NCBI RefSeq assembly: GCF_029867415.1 | Contig: NC_081183.1 | Location: 63,996,336 to 64,060,335 of the forward strand | Direction of reading: 5' to 3' | From: Vicia villosa | Lineage: Eukaryota; Streptophyta; Magnoliopsida; Fabales; Fabaceae | Length of the DNA stretch: 64,000 nt | In this document: positions 1 to 10,690 of the stretch, in pieces | Layout: the number at the start of each line of letters is the position of its first letter | Numbering within the stretch: position 1 is the first letter of the stretch | Translations under genes and position numbers: made by a program | The notes under the pieces: generated by a model | Seen by the model: only the letters and a program-made list of their open reading frames with translations | What the model was told of the DNA's origin: nothing | The model's database searches: none

Positions 1-2558
1 TGAGAACCCACTCTGATTGGGAGATTCACTTTTCCGTATACCGTTCTTGTTGACCCGTCAAAGGCTCTTACCACAACATCACTTGGTTGTAACACAATTC
101 CTTCAAAGTCAAGCTTTTCTAGTACTGTTTTCGGTAACACGTTCAAAGAAGAACCGTTATCTACTAGCACATGAGATAGAGTGGTGCCATTACATTCAAT
201 GGAGATATGTAGGGCTTTGTTGTGATTTTTTCCAGCAGGGGTTAGATCCACATCAGAGAAACCGAGACCATTGTTCACGGTTAGATTGGCAACACAATTC
301 TCAAATTGGTCGACTGAGATCTCTTGAGGCACATGCGCAGCTTTAAGGAACTTCATCAGAGCTTTGGCATGAGCTTCTGAATATTTTAGCAGAGATAGCA
401 TTGAGATTTTTGAAGCGGTGTGCCCTAGTTGCTCAACAATATTGTAATCACTCTTGCAGATGATTTTCAATATTTCCTCCATTTCTTGCTTTGATGGATC
501 CTCAGCAGTGATCTCCACCGGGGTTTGAACTTGTTCAACTTGTGGCTCTTTGCCGCGAGCGCTGTCATCTTGATTAGGAACTGGGACTCGGACTTGACCA
601 GCAGCAACATTTGGAGAAATTTCTGGTGAAAAGATTCTTCCACTTCTCGTGATCTTGCTGGTACCCACAATATTACCCACAGTTGGAGTAGTTAACTTTG
701 CGGCCTCTTCAGTCGAGGTACCCTGTTTAACTCCATGAAGATAAACATTAGTGTCGTATCCCCATGGGACAGCTTTGTCTGAGGAGTATGGAAATGGAGT
801 TGGACTAGCAATGACTACTGATGCCACTTTGAGTGTAGCAGAAATTTTGAATGGAGCCTTGGCAGAGATTTTGAATGGTAAGCTGGAGATCACTGAGGCA
901 TCCTCTATTCTCATCCCGTTTGCAAAGACTTCGCACAGCACGTCCATAGAAGGGAGCCTCTCAAACATAATGATACGGCGATCCATCCACTTTTGAATTC
1001 CCATCCTCAGATTTTCACAACCATTGGGCAGGTATGAGCAATAAAAGCAATCGGGGTCACATCCTGGGAAGTAACCAGCTCGGATTAGCTTTCCTTTGAC
1101 TTCGCCGAGTGGAGTTGATAATTCGTTCACATCATAGATGTAAACAGTATCCAGGATAGCGTTAACAGTTTTGTCATGCTTTGGCATAGGTGCAGTGATG
1201 ACATTTGGAGTTTCTGGAGGATCGAATTCAATTTCCCCAGCATCTATCATATCTTGTATTTTATTTTTCAAGGCCAAGCAGTGATCTGCGTCATGTCCTG
1301 GACAGTTTGAGTGATAGGCACATGTTGCATCAGGGCGATAATTCGGAGAGGAAGTGTTGACATTCTTTGGAGGACCTTTTAATGTGATCAGATATGCTTT
1401 TAGCAAGTGCTGCAATGCCTGAGAGATTGGCATGTTGATTCTGGTGAAATTTCTTCTTGGTGCATCTGGTCGATGCGTATATTTTGGTTGTTGATCTTTT
1501 TGAGGTGCAGACGCGGAGATCAGAACTGCCCCTACAGATTGATGCTGCTCACTTTTGCGACTTTTCTGAATTTGTGTTGCATTGACCTCATTTCTCCCGC
1601 TGATGGGCCTTTTTGTAGTACCAGAGGAGGAACCTATTTGAATTTTTCCATTTTGAATGCCACTTTCGACACGTTCTCCGGTCAGTATCAGGTCAGTGAA
1701 ACCTGATGATGAGCTTCCCAGCAAATGGCTATAGAAAGGGCCAGTTAAAGTGCCCATGAACATGTCGACTAGTTCGCGATCAGATAAGGGTGGTTGAACC
1801 CTTCCAGCCATATCTCTCCACTTTTGTGCATATCCTTTGAAACTTTCTTTTGGTCCCATAGACATGCCCCTTAGTTGAGTACGGGTTGGCGCAAGATCAG
1901 CATTGTATTGGTACTGTTTGTAAAAAGCAGCAGCTAATTCTTCCCAAGTATGAACCTTGGTATTTTCCAGCTGGTAGTACCACTCGAGTTGTGTACCCGA
2001 CAGACTTTCTTGGAAGAAGTGAATCCACAATTTGTTATCTGTTGTATGAGGTTGTATCTTCCTCACATAGGATCTCAGATGTAGTTTCGGGCAAGAAACT
2101 CCATCATATTTTGCAAAGACAGGAACTTTGAATTTTGGAGGGATAACAACATCCGAGATGAGCCCCAGATCATTGAAATCTAAACCAGGTACTTTTTGTA
2201 TCTCCATAGCTTTCATACGGTCTTCCAGCTGTTGGTATTTGTCATCATCCGGTTCGTCCCCAGAATGATCATCTTCTTCATTTGAAGAGAGAGAGGATTT
2301 AGCAGAACCCTGGTTGCTTTGATTGTCTTCTTGTTCACCATCACCGACTGTTTCAGGGATCGGTGGCTTTTTGAACTTTTTGACTGGGATTTTGATCTTC
2401 CTTTTCAGGTGACTCAAGCCTACAGATCCTTTGGGCTTCTTTTTCTTCTTGATTATCAGGGCTTTCAGTTCTTGTTGCCCATTTGCCAGTTCCAGAATTG
2501 CCACTTGAACTTGGGCATTCTGTGCTTCGAGATTCTTGATGCTCATTTCAGATTCCAT
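1..2558 (-). CDS. gag-pro: Ogre gag-protease polyprotein (partial, open to window edge)
   Basis: Structural polyprotein of element A. Gag forms the cytoplasmic particle and the protease cleaves it. The start ATG at 2558 (MESEMSIKNLEAQ) opens a frame of 852 codons with no stop before the window edge. In order: a helical Gln/Glu-rich N-terminus followed by a lysine run (KKKKK, about residue 40); an acidic Ser/Glu/Asp stretch near 75-95; a Retrotrans_gag-like domain around 170-265; a knuckle-like CAYHSNCPGHDADHC beginning at residue 413; and a pepsin-like protease site VDNGSSLNVLP with its Asp at residue 800. The catalytic triplet is D-N-G rather than D-S/T-G, which I recall as common in legume Ogre proteins. 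RT, RNase H and integrase would lie further left, outside the window. Confidence 0.85.
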   Translation of the reverse strand, partial: MESEMSIKNLEAQNAQVQVAILELANGQQELKALIIKKKKKPKGSVGLSHLKRKIKIPVKKFKKPPIPETVGDGEQEDNQSNQGSAKSSLSSNEEDDHSGDEPDDDKYQQLEDRMKAMEIQKVPGLDFNDLGLISDVVIPPKFKVPVFAKYDGVSCPKLHLRSYVRKIQPHTTDNKLWIHFFQESLSGTQLEWYYQLENTKVHTWEELAAAFYKQYQYNADLAPTRTQLRGMSMGPKESFKGYAQKWRDMAGRVQPPLSDRELVDMFMGTLTGPFYSHLLGSSSSGFTDLILTGERVESGIQNGKIQIGSSSGTTKRPISGRNEVNATQIQKSRKSEQHQSVGAVLISASAPQKDQQPKYTHRPDAPRRNFTRINMPISQALQHLLKAYLITLKGPPKNVNTSSPNYRPDATCAYHSNCPGHDADHCLALKNKIQDMIDAGEIEFDPPETPNVITAPMPKHDKTVNAILDTVYIYDVNELSTPLGEVKGKLIRAGYFPGCDPDCFYCSYLPNGCENLRMGIQKWMDRRIIMFERLPSMDVLCEVFANGMRIEDASVISSLPFKISAKAPFKISATLKVASVVIASPTPFPYSSDKAVPWGYDTNVYLHGVKQGTSTEEAAKLTTPTVGNIVGTSKITRSGRIFSPEISPNVAAGQVRVPVPNQDDSARGKEPQVEQVQTPVEITAEDPSKQEMEEILKIICKSDYNIVEQLGHTASKISMLSLLKYSEAHAKALMKFLKAAHVPQEISVDQFENCVANLTVNNGLGFSDVDLTPAGKNHNKALHISIECNGTTLSHVLVDNGSSLNVLPKTVLEKLDFEGIVLQPSDVVVRAFDGSTRTVYGKVNLPIRVGS

Positions 2559-2612
2559 CTCTTCTGACTGAAATAAACAGCGAGAAGATGAGAAATCCGT
2601 CATGTGAACCTG

Positions 2613-2728
2613 TTATGCAATGTGTATGACTGGATGCAATGTATATGAATGAAATGTATATGCAAATGTATATGAATGCAATCTATGAAATGTATATGCA
2701 ATGCATGAAATGAAATGTGTGTGCAATG
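2613..2728. repeat. Degenerate ATG/TATATG-rich simple repeat between ORF1 and gag of A
   Basis: About 115 bp of irregular GCAATGTATATGAATGAAATG-type units separates the end of ORF1 from the gag start. On the sense (minus) strand it reads as CAT/ATA-rich. It is noncoding and fills most of the ORF1-gag spacer. Confidence 0.6.
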
Positions 2729-2849
2729 TTTTCAAGGATCTTAGAGTTTAGATTTGTTAAAGAAGAAACAAACATTAGTTAATCAATTTATTCTCTTTTT
2801 TTCTTGGCCTCATTTGGGCTTACAAGACAGAAATAAAATAAATGATCCT

Positions 2850-4029
2850 TCAGGTCTCCCATGGACGCTTTCTCTTTGCCCCCAGGAATGTGTTGATCTG
2901 CTGTTCTTCTTGAAGCTGTCCAGTGAGCTCCAATATTCTTCTCTCATAGTCTTGACAGTGTGCTTTGAAGGTGTCTCTTTCCTCTTTTAGTTGAACCCAA
3001 GATTTTTGCAACTCTTCTAGGTCAGTTGGCATATCCGGGTGTAGAATAACTTGGGGTTCATCTCCTTCGACCTCTGGCTCAATAGTCACAGGTAGAATAG
3101 CGGGATATGGCATAATGAGTTTCTGAGCATGAGTGCGGACCCATCTGAGGTAAGGTTCCATAGGGATAGAATTCCATTGCCCCAAAGTTTTGCTTTCTAT
3201 TCTATAGACACTGTCCCATGCACGTATGAACCTTCGTCGGTGTCTATGAGAATCATTCTCGTAATCAAACACAATGCCACCGGATATCTGAATGAGACAA
3301 AGACATAATCCTGCGAGACCATTGCATTCTTTGTTCATTTCTCAACACTGATCGGGGAAGATGAAATGTAAACCATCTAGCCAGTAGTGGTATACAGCAC
3401 ATAAGAGTTCCTTGTTTCTTCATGGTACGAGTGTGTAAAGAATGTAGAATGTCTCCCAGCAATGTTGGTACCGGGTTACGGATTAGGAAAAGGTTGATGA
3501 TGTGTACACTTATGAACTGGTCGAGATTTGGGAATAAAACCAACCCATAGATCAAAAGGGCCATAACCTCCTCAAAAGCTGGATAACTTTTGTTTTCTAG
3601 CAGTAGTCGAGCCTTTTCCAATAAGAACTTAGCAAGCAAACCCTTAACTCCACTCTTTGTTTCCCAATTGGACTCGATTTCTGATTTTTGCAGATGTAAA
3701 GCAGCAGCAATGACTTCAGGTTTTAGAATCCTTTCTAAACCAGTGAAAGGTAATTGATTTCGAACAGGTAATCCAATTAGTTCAGAGAATTCTTCCAAAG
3801 TGGGTACCAACTGGTAATCAGGAAAGGTAAAGCAATGATGTTCAGGGTCAAAGAACTGGAACAGGACCCGTATCATGTCTTCTTCAAATTTTGAGGTAAC
3901 CAAATGGAGTAGGTGACCATGTCTTTCGGTGAATTGAACAATCCTGGGGAATTCTGACACTAAGTCTTTTAGTTCAGATGGTACCGTTGAGATGTTGATT
4001 CGGATGTAATCTCGGGTGACGGGAGCCAT
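2850..4029 (-). pseudogene. Ogre ORF1 (DUF7745-like), frameshifted and internally deleted
   Basis: Ogre elements carry an extra ORF upstream of gag whose product has no proven function. The likely start is the ATG at 4029 (MAPVTRDYIRINIS), which follows a TTTTTGCAGGTA acceptor-like site. The N-terminal part runs 254 residues and includes the conserved FPDYQLVPTLEEFSELIGLP and PVRNQLPF stretches. It leaves the frame at the stop at 3265, just after MSLSHSDIRWHC. A second frame (up to 3338, ending at 2850) carries the C-terminal part (RRRFIRAWDSVYRIESKTLG, then a Gln/Glu-rich coiled-coil-like tail). The expected block between these parts is missing, so a deletion as well as a shift broke the ORF. 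The family name rests on memory of legume annotations. Confidence 0.7.
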
Positions 4030-4685
4030 TACCTGCAAAAACAAAGGTAAACTCTTTGATCCTTGAAGTGTTTTGTGAGAAAATGATATGCTTATGATGC
4101 AAACATGTGGCACACAAAAACAAATCAAACAATAGCCTTAGGTTTAAAGGCTTGCATGGAGCTGATAGGTGATACCCTCCCCACTGAAGTTGAGTTGGTT
4201 AAAACCTGTCCTAGAATAGTATTCGGGTTCTATGATCCTTGGAGGTAACATCTCAATACGGCGCTCGAGCGGCCGATCAAAATATTCCTCGAGGATAACT
4301 AACTTCGATCAATTTCAAAGCTAGCCACTTAATAGGCCATAAGTCAAGTTCAACTAAAAAGGTTCTAAGACAAATTAGTGTTTAATGACATTTCGGAAGC
4401 CTAATATACTCCTTGATCATTTTCAAGGGACATCAGTATAAACCAAAGTATCGCACTAACGATGACTACCAGATCAACCGTATCGGTACATACCGTACAG
4501 TTTCCTTGGTCTATTGTCATATACTTAAGGTTTCTCGAGATTCGGGTTAGAATCTTCCACACAAGCAAAATACCCAAACAAACCTTTGAAAAATAGAGCA
4601 ATCAAGTCAAACAATTGAAAACATCGAAGTAATCTATTCTCTTAAGGTAACCCCTTTAGAAAACATTTTGTTTTTTGAAAGTGAC
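4030..4685 (-). other. Untranslated leader of Ogre A
   Basis: About 650 bp between the primer site and ORF1 with no credible ORF. Its 3' end on the sense strand has a pyrimidine-rich TTTTTGCAGGTA just before the ORF1 ATG. Similar TTTTGCAGG sites occur in the leaders of elements C and D, so a spliced leader is possible. Confidence 0.55.
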
Positions 4686-4703
4686 TCCCCAGCCGAGTCG
4701 CCA
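4686..4703 (-). other. Primer binding site, tRNA-Arg type (element A)
   Basis: The minus strand reads TGGCGACTCGGCTGGGGA. It begins with TGG, complementary to a tRNA CCA end, and matches the tRNA-Arg-type site of Ogre elements. It lies four bases inside the LTR end at 4708 and differs at one position from the sites of D and C. Confidence 0.8.
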
Positions 4704-7700
4704 GTTCTGTGGACCTCTGTTTTTCGGGCCATACCTCTGAGCGGGAGAGATATGTGAACTGAATCTTTTTTATCGCTTATGCTTTCGCATTTTTTTTTGA
4801 AAATTCACAGAGTCGCCACCGACCTTTTATTTTATCCAATTAAGGAAAGGTTTATAAAAGAAACAGAAAAAAGACCTTTAAGAAATTCTGGGTAAGGGGG
4901 TAGGTTATACAAAGGGAAGGTGTTAGCACCCTTTGTATCCATGGTTATCCATGGGCTCTTAAGTTTGCTTAGCTCACTTGTTTTTTGATTACTTTTCAAT
5001 TGCTTTAGAATGCTCATATGTGGTTTCAAATACCTTTGTAAATTGAATTTGTAATGATCCTTGTGCGGATGTATACAAAATGCTTGTTTATCTTTCGAAA
5101 GATGTTTTGAAAAAGAACGTTAACTTTGTAATGATCCGTGTTTGGATGTATACAAAATATTGTCTTTTTGGAAAGTTTTGTTTTGAAAAACAACAGTATA
5201 TGAGAATTTTGTTTGTTTTGATTTGAGCAAGCAAACTAGGAGGTCTACCCTGAGTTGTAAGGTCTTTATCCTATTTCCTTTAAAAATCTATCCTTTCACC
5301 GGATACAAACAAAAAGGTTCGATTTTGTACTCGAAACAGTAGAATTTTGACTTTGATTTTGAAAAGAATGAGAAGGGATTACCTTAAGAGGTGCAAGTGT
5401 GATTGTGTTTGGATTCAGATATTTTATCTTTGAAGTTAGTGATCTAACGGTTCAATTTTATCTTTGACATACACGCAGTTTATATTTGCTGGAAATTAAA
5501 ATGCGGAAATGTAAAGTGCGGAAAGTAAATCTACGCTATTACATCGATTGTGCAGGAAATGTAAACTAGCCTATTTACATGAATTTGACATCCTATACAT
5601 TTATCTAGGAATTTAAATTGCAAGAAAAATAAAAGGCATGTTTTTGGATTTTTTATGATTGATTTTAATTATAATTAATGCATGATTAATTAAATTAAAA
5701 TGAAGAAAAAAGATGAAAATAGATTTAAACCTAGAAATTAAGTTTAAAATATATACAAAATATTTGTCAATTAATTTTAAAACAAAACTAATTTTTTTTG
5801 GAATTTTTGAAATTGATTTGAAATTGATTAAGCTAATTAATACATAATTATACAAATAATTATACAAATAATTAAAACTTAAAGAGAAAATTATTCAAAA
5901 TATGTACAAAATTAGTCTATAATATATAAACAATATTTTATATAAAGAACAATTTTTTATGATTTTTTGATTGGTTAAAATAATTAAAAAGCAAATATAT
6001 AAATATATACTAATTAATTATGCAAAATATTGGAATTATGAAGAAAAATAAAATATTTTTATTTCAGAAAATAATATATTATTTTAGAAGTCTAAAAATA
6101 TTTTTTGTGTATTTTTTGGATTTTTATAACTATTTTTAATTAATTTTGCAAAGAAATTAAAATAGAAATAGAAAATATAAAAGGATACGATCAGGTGTGG
6201 AAATTAAGTGATGTCCATGGTGTGGATCACTTGTATGGTGCGTTGGATTGAGGATTAGTGGAGATCAAGGGCTCAGGTTGCAAGACACATGATGCACGTG
6301 GTTAGAGGAGTAGCATGTGATTATGCTGACTTTGAGAGTCCAGCGTGGGGCCCACTGAAGCTGACTGGCGAATAGAAAGATGAGGATAGGCCACGCGAGC
6401 AGTCAAAGGGTCCTCATCACTATTCATCATCTTCTTCAATTTACCTATGGAATTTGCTGCGGATTTACCTGCAATATTACCTGCGGATTTTGCTTTCAAT
6501 TCTTTAACTTTTTGGATGACCTACAAAATGAAAATAAAAAAGAACAAGGGCCACCCAGATCACCTAAATGGACCCTTCTGAACATGATAGTGTCGTTAGT
6601 TTTTTCATTTGGAGCCTCTATCATAGAAAACGAAAGGTTTACATCTTTGAAGCTCAAAAATGGTAGAGCTTCAAAACCACGTTTGAACTTGAATGTAACC
6701 ACTCAAATCTACCCTATGTCATGCCATGAGTCCATTCAAATGATTAGTTTGTATTATAGTTAAGCATGCATATGAAAACGAAAGCTACATGGTTATGAAC
6801 ATGAAGATGATCGTGAGCATGTTTAAGGTTGTTTTAATCATATGTTATGAGTCAATCCTTACCTATGATGTTATACAAGAGTAATAGGATGATTATTTTG
6901 TATTGATAGTGGCTGGAAATATGAAAACGAAAATTACATATATTTGATATTTTTTTGAGAATTTTATGTAGATGATGGCTATGCTCTTGCTATAATTTCG
7001 TGTGTCTGTTGTTGTTGATGTATTCCACTTCATTTATAGGCCAAGAGCTGCTTGGAAGTGAAGCTAAGAGCATTGATTGCTTGGTTGAAAGTTTGATTTT
7101 TAAATATTAAAAATCCTTGAATATTTGACCAAGTCTTGCTCTCCTTTACTCCTCTTGCCTTGTACTTCATTTGGCTGCAGAAAATTGAAGATTCCTTGAT
7201 GAGTCATGCTTAAGATTTAAGCCATCCATTATCCTTCCATTTTTCCTTTTTATTTAATCTTAAAATAAGATAAAATTAAGCAAAAAATGGATAAAAATGG
7301 TGTGGGGTTTGTCTTGGTCGTGGGAGGCCCATAATATCATGGCAAAGATGTTTGAACCATGAAAACTTGGCCCCATTTGGAAAAAATGCATTTTTGAGCA
7401 ATGTTAGTTTCATGCATTTTCCCAAAATTTATCCAACTTCAACAAGGTGTAAATCCCTCAATTTTTGTCATATGAAGTAGATCTTGCACTTTTTGGAAAC
7501 CTCAAAGAGTCCTCTAACCAATGTCTTTGGTCTCATGTCAAAATGATTTTTGATGCTCCTTGTGTGGCCTTTTGAAAAAAGTGTCTTTTTGTTGACTTTG
7601 AAAATGACCTGTAATGTCTTTGGTCATATTTTGCAAATGGTGAATGCAATGACCATGGGATCAATTGCATTTGAAAGATAATTGAATTTCCTTCAAAATG

Positions 7701-8643
7701 AGCTTTGGTTTGAATTTTTTGGATGAAGGATGAGAGAGTTATGATCAGTCAAAGTTGAGTTGACTTTTCAGGCAAAAATCCTAATTTTGAATCTTAGGGT
7801 TTTGTTGATTTTTGATCTTTCCTTGATGAATTATGATCATCCAATGATCAAATGATGAATCCTTTGACAAAATATGGACTTTGACAAAAAATTTCATTTT
7901 TGACTGTCTGTTGACTTTTTTGGTCAAACGGGTCGTCTGTTGACTGTTTGAGATGCTGACGGTGCGTCTGAGTGAATTGAAGTTTGAAAATTTGTATGAT
8001 GGTACTTTGAGATATATGGATGTGCATGAAATCCATTTGAGGTCTCAAAAACTTGTTTCTCCTGTAAAAACAAGAAAACCCTAGTCAGGGACTGTTTGTG
8101 TAGGAGACAGTTAAGCGTACCTGATTTTTGTGCAGTGTTGAGTCTCTCCTAATCGCGTGATATTCAGAAGACTTCTAGAACAAAAATCTTGGAATTTTGA
8201 ATTGTAAAAGATTGATTTGATTGATGGTACAAAACACTGAGAATTGTACTGCCAGCAGTCTGGCTGTCAATTGACTGTTCAGGTATTGACGTAGCAGTCA
8301 GAATGAAAAATCAACAGTCAAAGTTAATTTTCTTTTTTGTTGTTTTTGTTTTTATGTGAAAAATTAAAGTTTATTTACATGACTTGTTAAAAACACAAAC
8401 ATAATAAATAACTAATATTTACTGTACGCGAGCAAAATTACCGATAATAACCCTGAAAATCATTTAATGCACAGAAAAATGAATATTTGACTGGCAGAAA
8501 ACACACAAAATATTATCTGAATAATTAAGCAACATTATGAAAAATAGTACAACATTTAATACTGACAGTACAAATATTACATACTATATTGAACAGTACG
8601 ACGAATAAACGGTACATTTAAGAAATAAGAAATACGGCAAATT

Positions 8644-8811
8644 TTAAAAATGACGATTAATAACCCATGCTACAAATAATAACATGTAGATGATTGGGAG
8701 TGCAAGCATCCCAGGTCCACAGTGTTCCGGGCTATGTAGACAGAAAAAAGACATGATCACCGTAGCAATGGTGATGACCATAAGAAAACACGTTTCCCAC
8801 CACTTCGCCAT
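8644..8811 (-). CDS. Small LTR ORF, 55 residues, two hydrophobic segments
   Basis: I do not recognise this protein. The ATG at 8811 sits in a strong plant start context (GACAAAATGGCG: A at -3, G at +4). It lies about 90 nt downstream of a TATA box, so it would be near the 5' end of the LTR transcript. The peptide begins MAKWWETC. Residues about 8-25 and 34-50 are hydrophobic (ITIATVIMSFFCL and ALPIIYMLLFVAWVI), separated by a short His/Glu/Cys/Pro/Gly loop, and it ends INRHF. An in-frame upstream extension starts at 9120, ahead of the TATA box, so the 8811 start is preferred. It could be a real membrane micropeptide or a chance frame. Confidence 0.35.
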   Translation of the reverse strand: MAKWWETCFLMVITIATVIMSFFCLHSPEHCGPGMLALPIIYMLLFVAWVINRHF

Positions 8812-8902
8812 TTTGTCGGGGAAGAAGAAAGAATGGATATGAAGTAGAAATTTGAGAGATGAATTAGAATTTGATGTGAGATTTTTATGAAAAAATGAGA
8901 GG

Positions 8903-8910
8903 TATTTATA
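8903..8910 (-). promoter_or_regulatory. TATA box of the A LTR promoter
   Basis: The minus strand reads CACTCTATAAATACCTC, a near-consensus plant TATA box about 540 bp inside the LTR. Initiation would be expected near 8870-8880, giving a short U3 and a transcribed LTR part of about 4.1 kb. This is inferred from sequence only. Confidence 0.5.
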
Positions 8911-9447
8911 GAGTGGAAAGAAGGATAGAGACGTTGGGGAATGATGTGATTCCGTACAAAAGGAAAATTTGAGTGGAAGTAAGATTTGAAAGAAAGTGTA
9001 TGATAGTGTTGGGAAAAAGAGAGATGTAGAGAATAAAGTTAGGATTTGATTTTTTGAAAAAGAGATTTGAAAAGATTTTTGCAAATAATGGAATATAGTA
9101 CAAAAATTAGTGGGAAACAAAAGATAATAATAATCTACTTGTTACCAGTACAGTCTGAGTTTCCTGATTCTGCGCCTGCAAAAAGATTTAACTCTGTACC
9201 AATTGCGTCAGTACTATTTATCTGTAAATAAATAAATAGCATGTGTGAAGTAATAAACAGTATTTGGCGTTTGCGTAAGAATAAATTCAACTGCAAGCCA
9301 AATTACTGTATAAGAAAAATTCTAAAAACTAAGTATTTCATATGTCAGGATATTTGTTGAAATAAAAATCCATGATTATATGAGACTCTTAATTTTCAGA
9401 TTGGAGTTTTCTTGAAAAAAGATGCGGGCAAATTTTGGGGTATAACA

Positions 9448-10110
9448 AAGATAATATCATTTCAATGTCTCATGTACCTCCTGATGGCTTATAATGCAAG
9501 AACATTTCAAGAGGTTGGTCCAAGAAGACCTAATTTGGCAAGTCCTTGATTCATTGATCCATAAGGCATAACCCTCTAAATTTTCAACATTTTTGAATGC
9601 TTATTTTTGCAAAGGCTTCTCCTTGACATCATCAACAAATTCTCTACACAAGTCAAGAGATGATTTTGTGAAGAAAATCATCAATGATGGGAAGACATTA
9701 TAGGTCTTCCTTTGAAAGTTTAAATAATTTTGTGTCAACTTCAAAGTTTCATAAATTGCTTAATTTTTATCATTTTGAGTACTCTTTTTGCATATTAATC
9801 TTGACTGATTCTACTTTAATTCATCTTTCTAGTTAAAGGGCTAATTATGAACAAGAAGTCAAGAGAGATTGCAAAAGTTTATAGGTCAGTTATAGAATTT
9901 TTAAGATTCTTCCATTAACTTCCCAAGATCATAACTTGCTCAATTCTTAATATTTTTGAGTGCCTCTTTTGGTTATGAGCTTTTCGTCTACTTTAATTCA
10001 TCTTCAAGGACCAAGAGCTAAATCATTGAGGAAGACATTGGACTTATGAAAGACATTATAGGTCATTATGAGGTTCCATAGATAGAAATTTTCTAAGTAT
10101 AAAAATCAGG
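9448..10110 (+). repeat. Three degenerate ~155 bp repeats of Ogre-LTR-like text
   Basis: Three diverged copies begin near 9575, 9745 and 9910. Each has CATAA..TGCTcAAT..TTTTTGAGTGC..CTTTAATTCATCTT..AAGACATTATAGGTC-like wording. The text resembles the variable U3-type region of Ogre LTRs and has no ORF. It lies between the start of A and the gag relic of B and is probably B or an older Ogre. Confidence 0.45.
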
Positions 10111-10690
10111 TTGGATTTCCAAATTTCAATAACCCTATTGCCTCCATATGCAAGGCCTGCCAATCCTGCTCTTGGGTACAAGTACCATGCAAGATGTGCT
10201 TATCAGTCGAATAGTCCTGGTCATGATACTGTGGATTGTGAGATCACTGATTTCAGTTCACCCGAGGGACCTCATAGGACTGATGTTACGCATAACCAGA
10301 AAGGCCTTAATGCACGCAACCAATTTGTGGGGGCAGTTCTGATCTCTACACCAGCTCCACAACAACGACGCATGCCAGATGCACCTAAGCGTCAATTCAC
10401 CAAAATTAATAAGACATTGGCTCACGCATTACAACATCTGTTGAAGATCAAATTGATTACTCTGAGGGACCCTCCTAAGAATCCTAACACCTACACTCCT
10501 GGCTGTAAACCCAATGCGAGGTGTGCGTACCATTCCAACAGTCTTGGACATTACACAAACAATTGCTAGACATTGAAGAATAAGATTCAAGATCTGATCA
10601 ATGACGGAGAAATCAAATTCAACCCTCCTGAAACTCCTGTGGTGATCACCGCTCCTACGCCTAGTTTTGACAAGACTGACTGACGTCTAG
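10111..10690 (+). pseudogene. Ogre gag relic (element B)
   Basis: The plus-strand frame from 10111 contains two Ogre-type knuckles, CAYQSNSPGHDTVDC and CAYHSNSLGHYTNNC. Between them is the typical linker with FVGAVLISTPAPQ, PDAPKRQFTKIN and LAHALQHLLK. After the second knuckle a stop at 10567-10569 interrupts the frame, but the family text continues (LKNKIQDLINDGEIKFNPPE) to a stop near 10682. Intact gag has one knuckle at this position, so an internal rearrangement is likely. No protease, RT or integrase follows; the next sequence is already 3' UTR. B is therefore a deleted or non-autonomous Ogre. Confidence 0.75.

Larger units (their letters stand above)
1..9447 (-). mobile_element. Ogre-type Ty3/gypsy LTR retrotransposon A, 5' half
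   Basis: Read on the minus strand, the element starts at 9447 with TGTTATACCCCAAAATTTGC, the typical start of legume Ogre LTRs. A 4.74 kb LTR (9447 to 4708), a tRNA-Arg-type primer site (4703-4686), an extra ORF1, and gag-protease follow, and the element runs off the left edge. The order LTR, PBS, ORF1, gag-pro is diagnostic of the Ogre/Tat group. AAGAT at 9448-9452 would be one copy of the target duplication; the partner lies outside the window. ORF1 is broken but gag-pro is open, so the copy is only moderately decayed. Confidence 0.9.
4708..9447 (-). repeat. 5' LTR of Ogre A (4,740 bp)
   Basis: The boundaries are TGTTATACCCC at 9447 and ...GGTCCACA at 4708 on the minus strand. The 3' part (about 4800-5000) has the segment with GGATACAAAGGGTGC, CCTTCCCTTTGT and GGTGGCGACTC that also ends the LTR of element B (35870-36010). 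The middle (5600-6200) is very AT-rich, and 7260-7800 holds Ogre-like degenerate U3-type text. A TATA box at 8903-8910 and a small ORF at 8644-8811 are annotated separately. No other gene is seen. Confidence 0.85.

Noticed and set aside
17..2990. Plus-strand frames of 78-109 codons
   Set aside because: They are opposite-strand shadows of the Ogre gag-pro and ORF1 frames.
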